A stretch of 64,000 nucleotides of DNA from positions 21,437,023 to 21,501,022 of the forward strand of contig JAKZAP010000017.1 of the NCBI GenBank assembly GCA_023053575.1, given 5' to 3'. The notes beneath the pieces were generated by a model that searched no databases, was not told the origin of the DNA, and saw only the letters and a list, made by a program, of their open reading frames with translations. Of this stretch, positions 33,780 through 45,182 are shown piece by piece. Source of the DNA: Branchinecta lynchi. Its lineage: Eukaryota > Arthropoda > Branchiopoda > Anostraca > Branchinectidae. How positions within the stretch are numbered: the stretch's first letter is position 1; the number at the start of each line of letters is the position of its first letter. A program made the translations under genes and the position numbers.

Positions 33780-34110
33780 TTTTAAGTGCTCCTCTCTCAG
33801 TGGCTAGGAATACGGCGCCTCTATCTGACAGGATTGCGGAAAGAAAACCATATCTAGAAAATAATTGCTGGACTAGCGGTTTTGCGATATCTGATGGTTT
33901 TTCACCATAAAGCGGTAAGGCAAATACAAATTTTGAAAATACATCAGTTATAGTGAGCAGTGCCTTGTACGCGCGTTACGAAGGGGTTCTGGTTCCTTAT
34001 ATCCACGATTAGTACTTCGTAAGGCTGAGTTGGTGTGAGGGGTTTCCGAGAAGTTAAAAAGGTTTGGCTGGCATTAGTTTTCGTAGGTTACAACCTTCGC
34101 AAGCTACTAG
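33780..34110 (-). pseudogene. LTR-retrotransposon integrase remnant
   Basis: On the minus strand, after a CEGCN-like zinc-finger end (about 34095) and PYEVLIVD, the frame encodes a retroviral-type integrase core: YKALLTITDVFSKFVFALPL (first-Asp region, about 33985-33930), then LVQQLFSRYGFLSAILSDRG (second-Asp region, about 33860-33805). A frameshift lies between VD and YKALL (about 33970-33990), and the third catalytic Glu is not visible. This fits the integrase of a Ty3/Gypsy-like or related LTR element. No LTRs or other domains were found nearby. Confidence 0.7.
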
Positions 34111-34260
34111 CCTACATGAAAAGAATGTTGTCGTGTTTATTTACATTGTTTTGTTTAAGTGTTTTAATATGTATATTTTACTTTTGTATTTTCTTCATAC
34201 TCTGCTGTTACGCAAAAAGCGGGTCATAAATAAATAAATAAGTAAAATAAAAAAGATTTG
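34111..34260 (+). repeat. LINE 3' tail (same family as 15.3-17.5 kb)
   Basis: 'gcgggtcataaataaataaa' at about 34219-34238 with a TTTTGTTTAAGTGTTTT-type stretch before it matches the complement of the 3' UTR at 15350-15420 and 49119-49200. Confidence 0.6.
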
Positions 34261-35922
34261 TTTCCTTTGTGGTAAGCATATCTCTTTTAACTATATAGTG
34301 ATCAGTTTTTGTTTTTTGCCAGTCATTGTCGTGGATTTGTTTGATGAGTTATACATGTATCTAACACATAGAGGGACAACCACATCGAGGTACCGTATAT
34401 CCGAAAGAATCAGTTCGGTCGATGAAATCGATTATCTGTGAATGGTGGACAAATGTAGTAACGCATTCTTATCGGGTTCTCAGCCCGGTTCGGATAACTA
34501 TATGGAGACATGGTGAATCCAGATGTTTAATACTACTTTGTTTTACATCTCGACAAGTCTATTTCGCAGAATTCGGCCAAGACCCTAAATTTGATGGAAG
34601 TAAAAGCTTTTTTCTGAAGTCGACTGAAGCAACTGGTTAAAACATATTCCAGAAGAAGGGTTGATTGAAGACGTTTGTTTATTTCTAAAATTGTTCGGTA
34701 CTGAAATAAGGACAGATACAAAATCGAGCAAAAATCAAGGCATGGAAATACTATTTTGTATTTGGATTGGGTTTTCTACAGGCAATGTTAACGAAAGCCA
34801 TACAGGTAGGAATGATACTTGGTACTCTTCATTCAGGTGTCCTTTAATGGTCTTATTCCCGAAAAGATCAAAGCGATCAAAGTTCAAAGTTTCTCATGCG
34901 TGACCGTGACAAAAAAGGCTTCATATCAAAAACCTGCCCAGAAAAGCAGACTCATTTGCATCCGGAAAAGTCAACGACGGTACTGTGTTCATGAACACGG
35001 AAGTGCCAACTGTTGTTCAACCATACAGTGCATTTAATTTTTGATTTCAGCAACCGCATTTCCTAAAACACCTACAGACTTTAACCTTTCTGAACTTTTC
35101 AAGGTGAAATTCTAAATATTCTTTTACCAAGGCGTATCCTCGATCGTACTTTGAAGAAATCCGAGCCAATTTTTACTCGGATCCGCGGAGTGTGTATGCA
35201 TCGGAAGGTGAAGCGTAGTTAGCGACTCGCAAGCAAAAGTTCTGCTTCTCATTTTCTCAAAGCTATGATGGGAATTTTCTTACTAGGAATGCTGTAGTGA
35301 TAGTGTCATCCTTAACAAAGTTTTAATTTACCCCAAATTTGATCTTTGCCATTCCGCCTCCCTAATGTTTACTAAAATAGCGCACCTTGTATCTGGGTCT
35401 CATGAGCTACAGAAATACAAAAGTAGACGGCCACTCCGCTCCTGCGATACTATGACTCATTTCAAGAGTTGAGAAATTGTTGCGAACTTTAATGTATTTT
35501 AGTCCAATGGCTTGTTCGACACCTTTAGTAAACGTTGAGGTGTTTCCGCACCTAGTAAATGTGCCTAAATGTTTGCCAATCTTTCCACGTTTGCTTAGTC
35601 GTTTGACAACTGCGGTCTAAAATAGTAAGAGAAGAAAGTTAACAAGTTTTGTTTTATTTGTTCGATCACATAAAAATGACCTAAGCACTTACAATATTAG
35701 GCAAAGTCCTCTAGACCCGTCCGAAGATTGGAGTGAATGAACAAAATTCTGATGTTACTGGAGTCGGCTGGAACTACTCTTCCTTAAAACTGAGCTTTCA
35801 GCATGTAGAATATGCTGATTGCTTTTTTTGTTCTCACATTTTATTTCTTTTTCTAGTTCTTGATGGATGTCCATAATTCTTTGACGAGATCAAGTCGTTG
35901 AAGACTGGGTCGGACGATTTGT
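34261..35922. other. no gene; upstream region of the GPCR
   Basis: Contains one diverged family-1 module (about 34480-34640: 'gacaagtctatttcgcagaattcggcc', 'ctgaagtcgact'). The rest is unassigned. An acceptor-like TTCTTTTTCTAG at about 35845-35856 could start the exon that holds the GPCR start codon, implying an upstream non-coding exon. No TATA box is evident. Confidence 0.4.
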
Positions 35923-35982
35923 TAACGGATTAAACGGAAGGAGCTATCTCGAGGCTGGAACACTGAAATACTCCGTATTGAA

Positions 35983-36801
35983 ATGCAGCAAATCCGGTCC
36001 AGAAGGGTTTTGGGGCTGGGGCTTTTAAAATGGGTCATTCTAGCCGGAAGCGTTTTAATTTCTGGAGTAGAAATGGGACATGTAAGTGTTTCTTTGTGTT
36101 GTCCAGTCGGTCAAGTTTTAAACAATCTGCTTCTATGCGAACAACACCCCGACCCGACACACCATACTTCCGAAGAGATAATTCGCTCGCTGATTTCAGA
36201 GGCTCTCAGAATACCATCGAGCAATGTCAGTTTAGAAATTTTGGCGAAAAACTATCGACCGATCACCACAGATTGGGGAAAGGATTATGTTACGGCATTG
36301 GGTGATTCCAGTGTCTGTATAGACAAAGCGGACCAACCGTCTCTCCATGAAGTTTTCCATGTTGAGGAAACGAGAGAGCTAAATGTGAACTTTTGCTGCC
36401 ATAGCGGGGAAATTTTGAATACTGAAACTGGTACATGCGAGGCTGTAAACAGTACAGATTTTATAGTTGGTATTAGAGCTGTTTCCCAACATGGACTAGC
36501 TTTGTTACCGTACACAGCAAAAGACTTTTTGTTCGAAGTGAAAAAAATAGAGTGCCAGGCTACTCACCTGAAATACCTGACACTTCATGAGAACTCCTGT
36601 TTCAAAGACAACGCCTGCTTTAACCCGACGTTCTACATCAATCAGGATAGTGGAGTAACTCGATCGGAGCTAGGCACCATTCAACACAAGTATGGGAAAG
36701 AGGTGACTTGTATAGCGCCTGATCAAAATGGTAGAGCGTTGGCGAGGATCTGCTTCGACGACCCGTGTGTGAAGAACCCTTGCGTGACCAAATGCTGTCC
36801 T
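35983..36801 (+). CDS. Methuselah-like GPCR, exon 1: signal peptide and cysteine-rich ectodomain
   Basis: Encodes residues 1-273. The ATG is the first after an in-frame TAA at 35923. Residues 3-8 are basic, and about 9-28 are hydrophobic (VLGLGLLKWVILAGSVLISG), which fits a signal peptide. The rest is extracellular: three CC-x-x-G-type cysteine modules begin at CCPVG (39-40), CCHSG (138-139) and CCP (271-272, completed in exon 2), with single cysteines between and possible N-glycosylation at NVS (81) and NST (156). The open frame runs 33 bases past the exon, but GTAAGT at 36802 directly after KCCP and the perfect continuation in exon 2 mark the true end (phase 0). Similarity to Methuselah-type ectodomains is by cysteine pattern. 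The gene is on its own strand and lies in a repeat desert of other genes. Confidence 0.85.
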
Positions 36802-37852
36802 GTAAGTTGCTACTTTTACAAGTATTCTTTTTAGAAGATTCTGGAAGTACTTTCCAGTGAACAAAATACATCGGCAACACCTCAAGAGGGGGGGGGGGGG
36901 GGGGCTATAAACTGGGTTATGTTAAAAGAAGGTATGATGAACATGGAACGAGTACTGGATAGAGGATTGGGTACTGAGGCATGCCATATTAAAAGAAGGC
37001 ACGACATACTGAAAGAAGGTATGCTGCATCATGCGGCACACACCGTCCTGTGCTTCTACGTTGGATTCTACGTCAAAAACTAAGCTTCAATTTACCATCG
37101 AACTAATATATTTCGTTTAAGATTTCTACCGTCACTCAATGATGAAAACGTGGATGCTTTGCTTTAAAAAAATCCAGAAATCTTAAAACTAAAATTTTTT
37201 AAGTGTTAATAGCTCAAACGATTGGTAAGGAGCTTTTTAGTTAAAAGTTAGTTAGTTAGTTAAAAAATTTAGGGAGTTTCTTGGATTTCTTGGAAAATAG
37301 ATGAGTTTAAAAATATTAAAAATGCACCTTTCAATAGCAATTCAAAATATGTATAGTTTTAGCTTATGCGATCCTGCTAGGAAAATTGTGGCTAATCTGC
37401 CTTTATAATCTAAAAAGTCGGTGACGTATTTCCCTACGTACATCAAACCTTCTGCAGCTCTCGATCTTCCTCCCTTGAACGATAGATTTGTCTGGATCCC
37501 GGAATACGTGGCAAGTATTGGTTCGAAATCCATGTCCCTGAACCTTTTCATAGTGAAAAGATCATTTAGTAAGAGTTGTGCTTTAAGTGATTTCGCCAGT
37601 TCTGAATCGCAAAGGATACGTGGTTATTTTTCTGTTGCCTTACCGAGTCTTTAACATTTTTAAACCATTCCGAAACCTGGAAAATTGTAAAGTGTGGATG
37701 AATTACGGACTGGATTACTGTAGGTCTCATCACGCTCGGTGCCAAAACATTTTACGACGTCCATAATTGTCAAACAAAAAATGTGGTTATCCATGACTGG
37801 ATCGACCCTCCTTTAAACGTCAATACGCGGAAGCGAGACTGGGGAACAGCTG
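36802..37852. other. intron 1, first part; nothing assigned
   Basis: Contains a G-run (about 36889-36903) and AT-rich DNA. A minus-strand 69-codon ORF (37342-37551) overlaps unidentified sequence; not supported as a gene. Confidence 0.4.
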
Positions 37853-38600
37853 TTTTTGGAATCCCAAAATGAGGGATACCCTGGTGATACCTATGACTAC
37901 GGAAAAATTGTCCGTCTCTCCGTCCGTCCGTAAGCACGATAACTGTCGAAGAGAATGAGATATTTTGATGAAACTTGGTATGAGGATTCTCTAGGTCAAG
38001 GGACAGGTTGAGTTCTTAGATGGGCTCTGTAGTCCTACTCTTAGTAATGGGGGTACAAATTAATGCGCGGAAAAAATATTTCTTTAAAGCTAAAGAGATA
38101 GCTAAGAAGACATGCTGAACACGTATTTGAAAATTATTGTTTCGCCGGAGAAATAGTTCGCCCGAAATCTTACCAAAACCGGAAAGTTTGTTAAAAGTAA
38201 AAGTTGTATTTGAATCTGATTAGTTGTTCGATTTAGGGTTAAAAAGACATGCTGAAATCGTATATGACAATCATTTTCTACTCGGACGTAATTCACCCGA
38301 TATCCGGCCCAAAACGGAAAATCTGTTAAAAGTAAGTATTATCTGAAATAAAAACCTCGATGCTGAACATATTTTTCACTTTAATTTTTGTTGTCGGACA
38401 AGCCGTTTGGCCGGAATCCGGACGAAGCCCGAAAGTTGGAAGAAGTAAGCTAGGAAGTTTTGTTCAATTTCGTCAAAGTAGATTTGACGTAAACATACGT
38501 GCTGGATCCACGTCTGAACTTGGTTTTCTCAGACAATTAGCAATTGGCCTTAATTTTTTTCTAAATTTTAATAGTAAAAATGTTTAAGAGTCTTTTAGCT
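37853..38600 (+). mobile_element. family-1 tandem-module element, copy G (right end lost)
   Basis: Left end TTTTTGGAATCCCAAAATGAG with 'cctatgactacgg', 'gtccgtctctccgtccgtccg' and 'gagatattttgatgaaacttgg'. Three or four modules follow ('gctgaac', 'gaaacggaaaatctgttaaaag', 'ggccggaatccggacga'). It fades near 38600 without the GGGATCCC right end. Confidence 0.65.
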
Positions 38601-38662
38601 GTTTTATTAAAACTATAGAAGTAATGTAGGTATACCTGTTTAGAAATAGAAAAAAACTGCTG

Positions 38663-40308
38663 GGCTGGGGACTTAGACGCCCTCGGCGCAGCGCTTCGCG
38701 CTGCACCTCGCCAAATATGTTCAGACCACGTGTATTCGAGTATGGTCTGTCGTACTTCGGATCCTAACTACTCTCCGTCTACCCTTCCCACACAAACCAC
38801 GATTTTCACTGAATATCCTCTACCATTTATATGGAAACCACCAGCAATATACCAATTAAACAAGTTACCAGTTACAATTTGGTTTTATCTTTAACAAATT
38901 AGCCATTGTTTGACAATGCTGCTTTAACCCCATACAATGTCTATCTTTGATCGTACAAACATCTTAATTAAACCCCAGAGACTTTGTCATGCACCCGATG
39001 GTAATGCAATTGTACCCGGTGTGTGTTGAACTGTTAGTCTTCATTGACCTTTGTTAAAGAAAGAATGGGTGAAGTTAAACTCCAAGTTGAACCTGCGATT
39101 GTAAGTAACAAATTTTGTTAGCCGAAAAAACTGAAAACTTATTGGAAATGGTCAACCTAGCTATGCATTTCTCAGCAATGTCTTGTATTATTCTGCTTAC
39201 CTTTTGGGACGTGACTTGTATTACCACCGTTTAACCCGAAGTCCTTCCCCACTGCCTCCCTACACACTTGATCTTTACTAGGTGGTATCTGAAGATTTTT
39301 TCTGAACCCGTTACTGGGACAGATGCAGTCAATAACCATGACGCTGAGTAAGACCAAACTGGCAACGTAACCAGAGACCAAAGTAGCCGTAACCTTTTGA
39401 CAAAGCTACTACCAACGGCAACGCTGGCTCTTGGAAGACCATACCACAAATTCAACCCCGTCTGGCAGCCAAACGAACCTTTTTTCACAAAGACTATGGC
39501 CACAGTCGCCCTGTTTACACGATCATTCGTCAAGATATAGACCAAACCTTTCACCAAGACGTTGCGAATGACAACGCTGGCACCTAAGCTACGGCGAAGC
39601 CAACTCAACCAGTAACGAAGAAAATAACAACGGGAATTCTGGCGCCCATACCAACTGTACTTCCCAACTGAATAACCGCTGGGGCAGCCAGATGTACCTA
39701 CTTACCCGAAACACCCTGGTCGTGATGTTAGGCACCGAAACCAGAGGTTTTTCTAGGCTATAACCACTACAATTATTGGAGATCCCATGCATATTTATCT
39801 TGGGATGGTGCCGCTACGTTTTGTAGTAATTACCTGACGACTCCAGATTGAGCCTAGAAATTGGTTGTCACTCCTTAAAGCACATATGAAGACCATTAAG
39901 GACCACATAAGACAAACAACGACGTGTGTCCGATAATTTTACCCTTTAATAATCGTGTATATCTAGTCATAACCTATGGTTAGCTATTTGGTACACACAC
40001 GCAAACTTTGACTGGGTAATAACCTTTCACCCTGGCGTTTTCGGCCCGACATCCGACCCAGGAAAATAATTTTAACAAGTATTTATTGTTTTGAGATTAT
40101 TTGGCTTTCGCAGGTCATACCATTTTCTGCCTTATTCGAAGCCAAAATTCATTCCTGGTAACTGAGAGGAACCCCTAACCATATTGGGAAAAGCACGTAA
40201 AAACTTAGAAATGTGGTTACAGCACCAGGCGGTTTGGGTGTGGTTAGTCAGTGTGGCTGGGGACTTAGACGCCCTCGGCGCAGCGCTTCGCGCTGCACCT
40301 CGCCAAAT
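38663..40308 (+). repeat. 1.5-kb segment between identical 54-bp direct repeats
   Basis: The 54 bases at 38663-38716 recur without change at 40255-40308. The repeat contains a strong hairpin (GCGCAGCG CTTCG CGCTGC, about 38696-38714). The enclosed 1.54 kb has no good ORF but shows a loose repeat of 'taacc.gagacca' and 'gtaacc' phrases (about 39340-39770). Just outside the right repeat, two copies of 'ctgactggagctttaatggt' follow (40309 and 40389). Confidence 0.6.
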
Positions 40309-41405
40309 CTGACTGGAGCTTTAATGGTAGGCAACTGAAAATGAACTCGAAAAAATCTGAAAATGAACTCGAAGAAATAGAAAAAATCTGACTGGAGCTT
40401 TAATGGTAGGCAACTGAAATGAACTCTTTTTTAAGCTAGGCTATACCAAGAACAAATCAAATGGAACCTCCGTCTCCATGTCTGTGTACTATGACTATGC
40501 GGAGCCGAGTATTTTCCCGCACCTTTTCCGCTGCGAACAAGTGGAGGTTAATAGCTTCGTGCCACACCACGTTTCGTTTCCTCTACAATTAGCTATATCG
40601 CTGTGAAGCCGCCTTGACGAAAAGTCGAATATAAACCTGATTGGTTCTCTGGACGCGCTCAAGAGCGGATCAGCGCGCGGAGCACGCCTTCTGCCTTTTC
40701 TTTCTCTGCGATCAGCAACGGCGAAGACGGAAGTAGAGTAGACGGGTAACAAGCTACAGTAAATACCTCTAGGTTCGCCCAGTTTTGTGGGGACATTCAC
40801 AGTCGCTGCATGGTACCAGAGACAGAGGTTCTATCTGATTATTCGTTCTTGGCTATACAGATGGAAAGGGCATGAACAGTCAACTATTGTCGCTCAAGCC
40901 TTACCGCTGGTTCACGGTGCTGCAATTTCGTGCGACATTGTCCCCAGGATCTTCAAACTCAATTCCCTAATTATACTATAGTTATCCTTCAATGATCGTG
41001 ATGGAAAAAGCTCACTTTACCTTTGCTTAAGCGTTGCGGTGTGTTATCCTTTGAGTTGAGTTGTCATCGGGAAACGCCCCTTGGCCTGTCGTTTCGAGTT
41101 GCAATTTTTTTCAACGGAACAGACGACGCTGCTCGTGCTGACGTCCGTTTTAACGAGTCTGCCAGCTGGTGTCAAATCACAGACTGCGAAAGAAGAGCTT
41201 TCAAAGGAAAGGACTTGAATATAAACTGACGACAATGCCATGCTGACATTTTAAATAAGATACGGCATTAGAAATGAATGAAAATTACATTTGTGCTTAA
41301 AACCTGACCTCACTAGGAAAACAACAGCCTGCAAGATCTTGCACTCGCCAAGGACAGATTAGAAAGAATGATCAGGCCCAGCTTGAAGCTTAGTCGCCTG
41401 TTCCG
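40309..41405. other. intron 1, unassigned
   Basis: Short ORFs only (up to 101 codons) without recognisable family. GC is somewhat raised around 40600-40760. Confidence 0.35.
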
Positions 41406-41409
41406 CATT

Positions 41410-42005
41410 TCTGAATGAATGAAATTTATTTCCCATTTGTAAGACACAAGTCACAAATGGAGTATGAAAGAAAAGACAAAAAAAAGACAAGAAGACACAA
41501 TATGTAACACATAAATTTTGATACTCTTATTTACACATGGGGCAACATAGCCCTATACAGAGATGGCTAGCGTCAAGAGAACGAATAAAACCTGCAATTC
41601 GCTCAGATATTGCAATAAACGCATCGGTGACACTATACTTTGCCGACAATCTAGAATTACGGGCCCACGGAGGTAGTCCTAGGAGATATTTGAAATACTT
41701 ACAAAATGTAGAACGAATACATTTTATATCTTTCATAGTCAGTAGTGACCAGAATGACGACAGCGCTAGTATGTGCGGCATAGCGAATGTGGAATATAGC
41801 CGGGCCAGCATGTGTCTATTGTAACGACGCTTAGAAGTAATGAGTATTCCGTATGCTTTTCTTGCTTTCTCCACAAAAAACAATACAAGACAAGAACGCG
41901 TTTTTTTCATGTCCGACCCAGTAGGCAGACCAAGGTACACAATCGAAGGTGAAGGTTGAAGAATGTGATCGTCTCTTAGTCTCGACCGAAAATCGGCAGT
42001 CCTAT
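41410..42005 (-). pseudogene. CR1/Jockey-like LINE, 3' fragment
   Basis: Minus-strand frame from about 42005: DFRSRLRDDHILQPS, then YLGLPTG (RT thumb, about 41935), then LARLYSTFAMPHILALSSFW and FCKYFKYLLGLPPWARNSRL, ending near a stop at 41527. It is followed by a 3' UTR and an ATTCATTC tail (plus-strand TGAATGAATGAA at 41413-41424). The fingers and palm of the RT are absent. The tail matches that at about 43125-43145, so both belong to one family. Confidence 0.7.
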
Positions 42006-42428
42006 CTACCTTTTAATAACGTTGCGGAACGTTGCGCTCTGATGTAAGCTATTGTAGAGTAAACCCAAGTTTAGTCGGCCATTTCACATCGCTTTTTAAT
42101 TCTTTGCCAGATTTTGTTTAAGTTGTTTATTGCGATGGGGCTTTCTAAGCTCTGGCCAACACGGAGCAAAGCTCTGGTGGTGGTGGGGGATACCTGTACC
42201 TGTACCACAGTACAGATATTCTGCTTTGAACATTGTGTAACTTCGGACGGTACGAACAAAAATAGAAGAAATCCGCTTAAATTTCTTTACGATACCCACA
42301 CTCGAGGAAGTACTACAAGTATGACAGTGCGAAATTCAGTTCAGTTCAGCTCAGATGTTTTCGAAAATCTTCGTTAAGATTCGTTAAGCATCGGAAATAT
42401 CAACAGAAATGCATTAGTTGTGCTTTTA

Positions 42429-42830
42429 CAGATACCATGGTATCTGTTCCCATGCTGACTGGATCTGCCATTAGTCGTTTTTGCAGATACTGAGGCGTCT
42501 GTAGCATCTGAAACTACGGATGCTGTGCAAAAACGACCACCTGAAAAAGCGAGTATCCCCTCCCTTATTGCGTTTTTAGAAACCATATAAAAAGAAATAG
42601 TGATATCCACTGACACCGAGTGACATAAATTCTTTCCCGCCAATTTGACAAAAAACTAGACTCTTGTGTTAGTGGTGATGAAAGTAAGATGAGTTTTTCA
42701 GATACCACGGTATCTGACCAGATACCACGGTAACTGCACAAAACGCCTTTTGATCGTGGTATCAGATACCGAGGTAACTAAGAAAACAACTTTAGACCGT
42801 GGTATCAGATACCGCGAGATCTGCAAAAAT
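42429..42830. repeat. cluster of palindromic GATACC-GGTATC boxes
   Basis: Self-complementary boxes of the form AGATACCAYGGTATCT occur at about 42430, 42700 (CAGATACCACGGTATCTG, full), 42719, 42755 and 42797, interspersed with 'tgcaaaaacg'-like text. Within intron 1 of the GPCR; no known element matches. Confidence 0.6.
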
Positions 42831-42836
42831 GCAACT

Positions 42837-43145
42837 ATTAACATGCAAGTACACAGTATTTATTTACGTAATTCACATTATTGCGAGGAGTTGAAAGAAT
42901 TAAGAAAGGAAGTGTTTGGTCGGGAGGCTTGGGAGGAAAGGGATTTGGTTTCAAGTATGGGAAGTAAGTGTTTTGGTGAGATCCGAAGGATGGGTAGATT
43001 CCTGAAGCTAGCTATGGCCCACAGTGAACTATTTTTATAGAAGTTGATTTTTTGATTTGTTGTTAGAGTGTATGATATTTTGTTTTTGTTATTGTGTTAT
43101 GTTTCCCGCCATGGCCCTTGGGCTTTATTGGGAATAAATTCATTC
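42837..43145 (+). pseudogene. LINE 3' end with (ATTC)n tail
   Basis: The plus frame (about 42848-43040) reads IYLRNSHYCEELKELRKEVF, then SMGSKCFGEIRRMGRFL, a C-terminal RT tail of CR1-like type. It is followed by a 3' UTR with 'gggaataaattcattcattc' (about 43130-43148). Same tail type as the minus copy at 41410. Confidence 0.55.
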
Positions 43146-43552
43146 ATTCAATCGTAAACGGATAAGTCAGTTGGGAAAATTTTTTCTAGTAATATTTTAG
43201 CTCATTTTAGCAAGAAAATCATTTTGTGCCGTCAAATAGGAATAGTAATCAGCTTGGGCGGAAGGAATTCTATGACTTACCAAACAGTTGGCAGAAATGT
43301 TGAAAAAAGCATATTATCTCCTGTCCTTTCTCCTTTGTCCTATCTACTGTACTTTTACTTGTGTCAGGACGGATTCAACGGCTATCCGTGGCGATAGCAG
43401 CTGACGGACTAAGTCGCTCCAAGAAGCTCGGTCTTTAGTGAAGCAGCTGAACGACATAAACGAATCAAAGAGCTTCTTTCCTGAAGATTTCAAATGCATA
43501 AGAAATCTCCTCTTTCATACCTCATCTGTACTATATCGTTGTTTATTCTTAG

Positions 43553-43717
43553 GAAGGACAGTATTTTGACGCTGAAGATTTCAAATGCACTGATGGGGAA
43601 TCGCCAGCCATCAAAGTCGGAGTAATTGACGGAAGCGACGCTATAGTTTCCGACAGTGTTGCAACTTACGTGAAGCAATATGGTACTCCTTCTTGCGACT
43701 ACTCAACTCATTTCGGG
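43553..43717 (+). CDS. Methuselah-like GPCR, exon 2: third cysteine module
   Basis: 55 codons in phase 0 between TTTATTCTTAG and GTAAGT. It begins EGQYFDAEDFKC, which completes the CCP module opened at the end of exon 1 (CCP-EGQYFDAEDFKC), and ends PSCDYSTHFG, which runs directly into MMAIVCSAF of exon 3, as in the last cysteine pair of Methuselah-type ectodomains. An 18-base phrase, CTGAAGATTTCAAATGCA, in the exon (43572) also occurs 91 bases earlier in the intron (43481). Confidence 0.85.
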
Positions 43718-43899
43718 GTAAGTGACGCTTTCACGTGGAGTGGTGGAATGTTACCGAATGGTTACTTACTCGTCGTACTTGGTATACAAGGTTTGGAAGC
43801 TGCCCAATGCACACAATGGAGTACAAATAAAAAGAAGAAAAGAGATGAAAGTGCTATTACGAATTCATCTCGTGCATGCAAGTTGTTTTAGCTAGCTTT

Positions 43900-44985
43900 T
43901 GCGCTGTCAAGGTCGGATGGCCCTTCCCAGACCACCCTCCAGCTCCCCCGAAATGTCAGGATCCATTTCGGACCTTAGATCGAGAACTATACGTTACTAT
44001 ACGACAGTCCTGCACTTCGAGTTCCACCCCGATTTCCCCACCCCAAGTCTGTCACAAGATATTGATATCTACCAACTCGGACAGCGGCCAAATCGGACAG
44101 TCTCCAGACCTGTAAACAGTGGATTTAGGACATGGGAACTTGTATGTTGCCAAGTTCCACCCAAATCGGACCACTTGTTTGAGTGTTGTGCAGGATTGCA
44201 AGTGTTGGGAGTGGTAAGGCTTTCTCTATGCAGGAAGAAACGGTGGTACGAAAGTATAAATATGCATTGCACTAGTATTTACAAAGAGATGTTAGACATA
44301 AGCGAATCTGATTTAGTCTCACGTAAAGATGTTTCCGGCTTGTATAAATATGTCAGGCTTTATTCAGGATACGGCTAGAGGCTCCTCGGGCGAGCCTGTG
44401 TCCGAGATTTCTGTAAAGGTAGACGACCCTGACACAGGTCACCAGATTTCCGTACCCCCCCCCCCCTCCCATTGTCCTCACAATGCAAAGGTATGGTTGG
44501 TCTGAGTGGTAGATATAGGGCTTATCACATAAGGTCCCCCCTTCCAACTCTTCTTATAGGTGTCGAATCCAGTCCGGACTTGAAACAGGACACTTTGCCG
44601 AGTGTCAACTTTTATACAGATCTAATCCCTTCCAGAGTTACACATGCTACACGATTGCGGCCTTGCCCCTTCCACTCCACTCTGGATGGTCGGATTTGGC
44701 AAACAAAAGTTTTAAACCAACTGGTCAGGTCTACAATGTGCGTGACAAGTGTCCTTGTGCTAACCAATCTGGAAATATGCTAACTTCAGGTAATTGGATG
44801 AACCGACCAACTGACTGACAGGGAAAGCGTTTGGTGCAGGCGCTTGAGCGGATGTTTGCAGGTGCAGGAATGCAAGCTTTCAGCTTACATCGCACTTGCA
44901 AAGGTAGTCAGCAACAGTATAGACGAAGGTTTGCCCATCCTCTCACAGTAACCGAATCCTGTCCGGATCAGTAAGAGAGCAGCAA
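43900..44985. repeat. diverged family-3 poly-C module repeat
   Basis: C-runs (about 44455-44468) and phrases such as 'tcgaatccagtccggacttgaaa' and 'ccaagttccacccaaatcgg' repeat in modules of about 180 bp. The small ORFs here are products of the repeat. Located in intron 2. Confidence 0.5.
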
Positions 44986-44989
44986 GGAC

Positions 44990-45180
44990 ATGTAACCCTG
45001 GCAACTATTGGCCTGAAATCCTTCCAAAACTGGAAATTCGGTCAAATGTAGTTTAAGTTGATTAGAGGTTCGATATAGGGATCAGAAGACATGCCGAATC
45101 TATTTTTGAAATTTATATTCTAACCCAACAAGTAGCCTATTTTACTCGCAATTAGGTCAGAGGGGACGTGTGGTAGAAGA
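44990..45180 (+). repeat. single family-1 module
   Basis: One plus-oriented, diverged module ('ggcctgaaatccttccaaaactgga', 'agttgattagaggttcgatataggg', 'agacatgccgaatc') immediately beside the minus-oriented copy B. Confidence 0.5.
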
Positions 45181-45182
45181 AC

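Noticed and set aside
36802..36834. Extension of GPCR exon 1 to the stop at 36834
   Set aside because: GTAAGT directly after the CCP codons, and the perfect phase and motif continuation at 43553, favour splicing.
37342..37551. Minus-strand 69-codon ORF as a transposase piece
   Set aside because: No catalytic motif or homologous copy visible.
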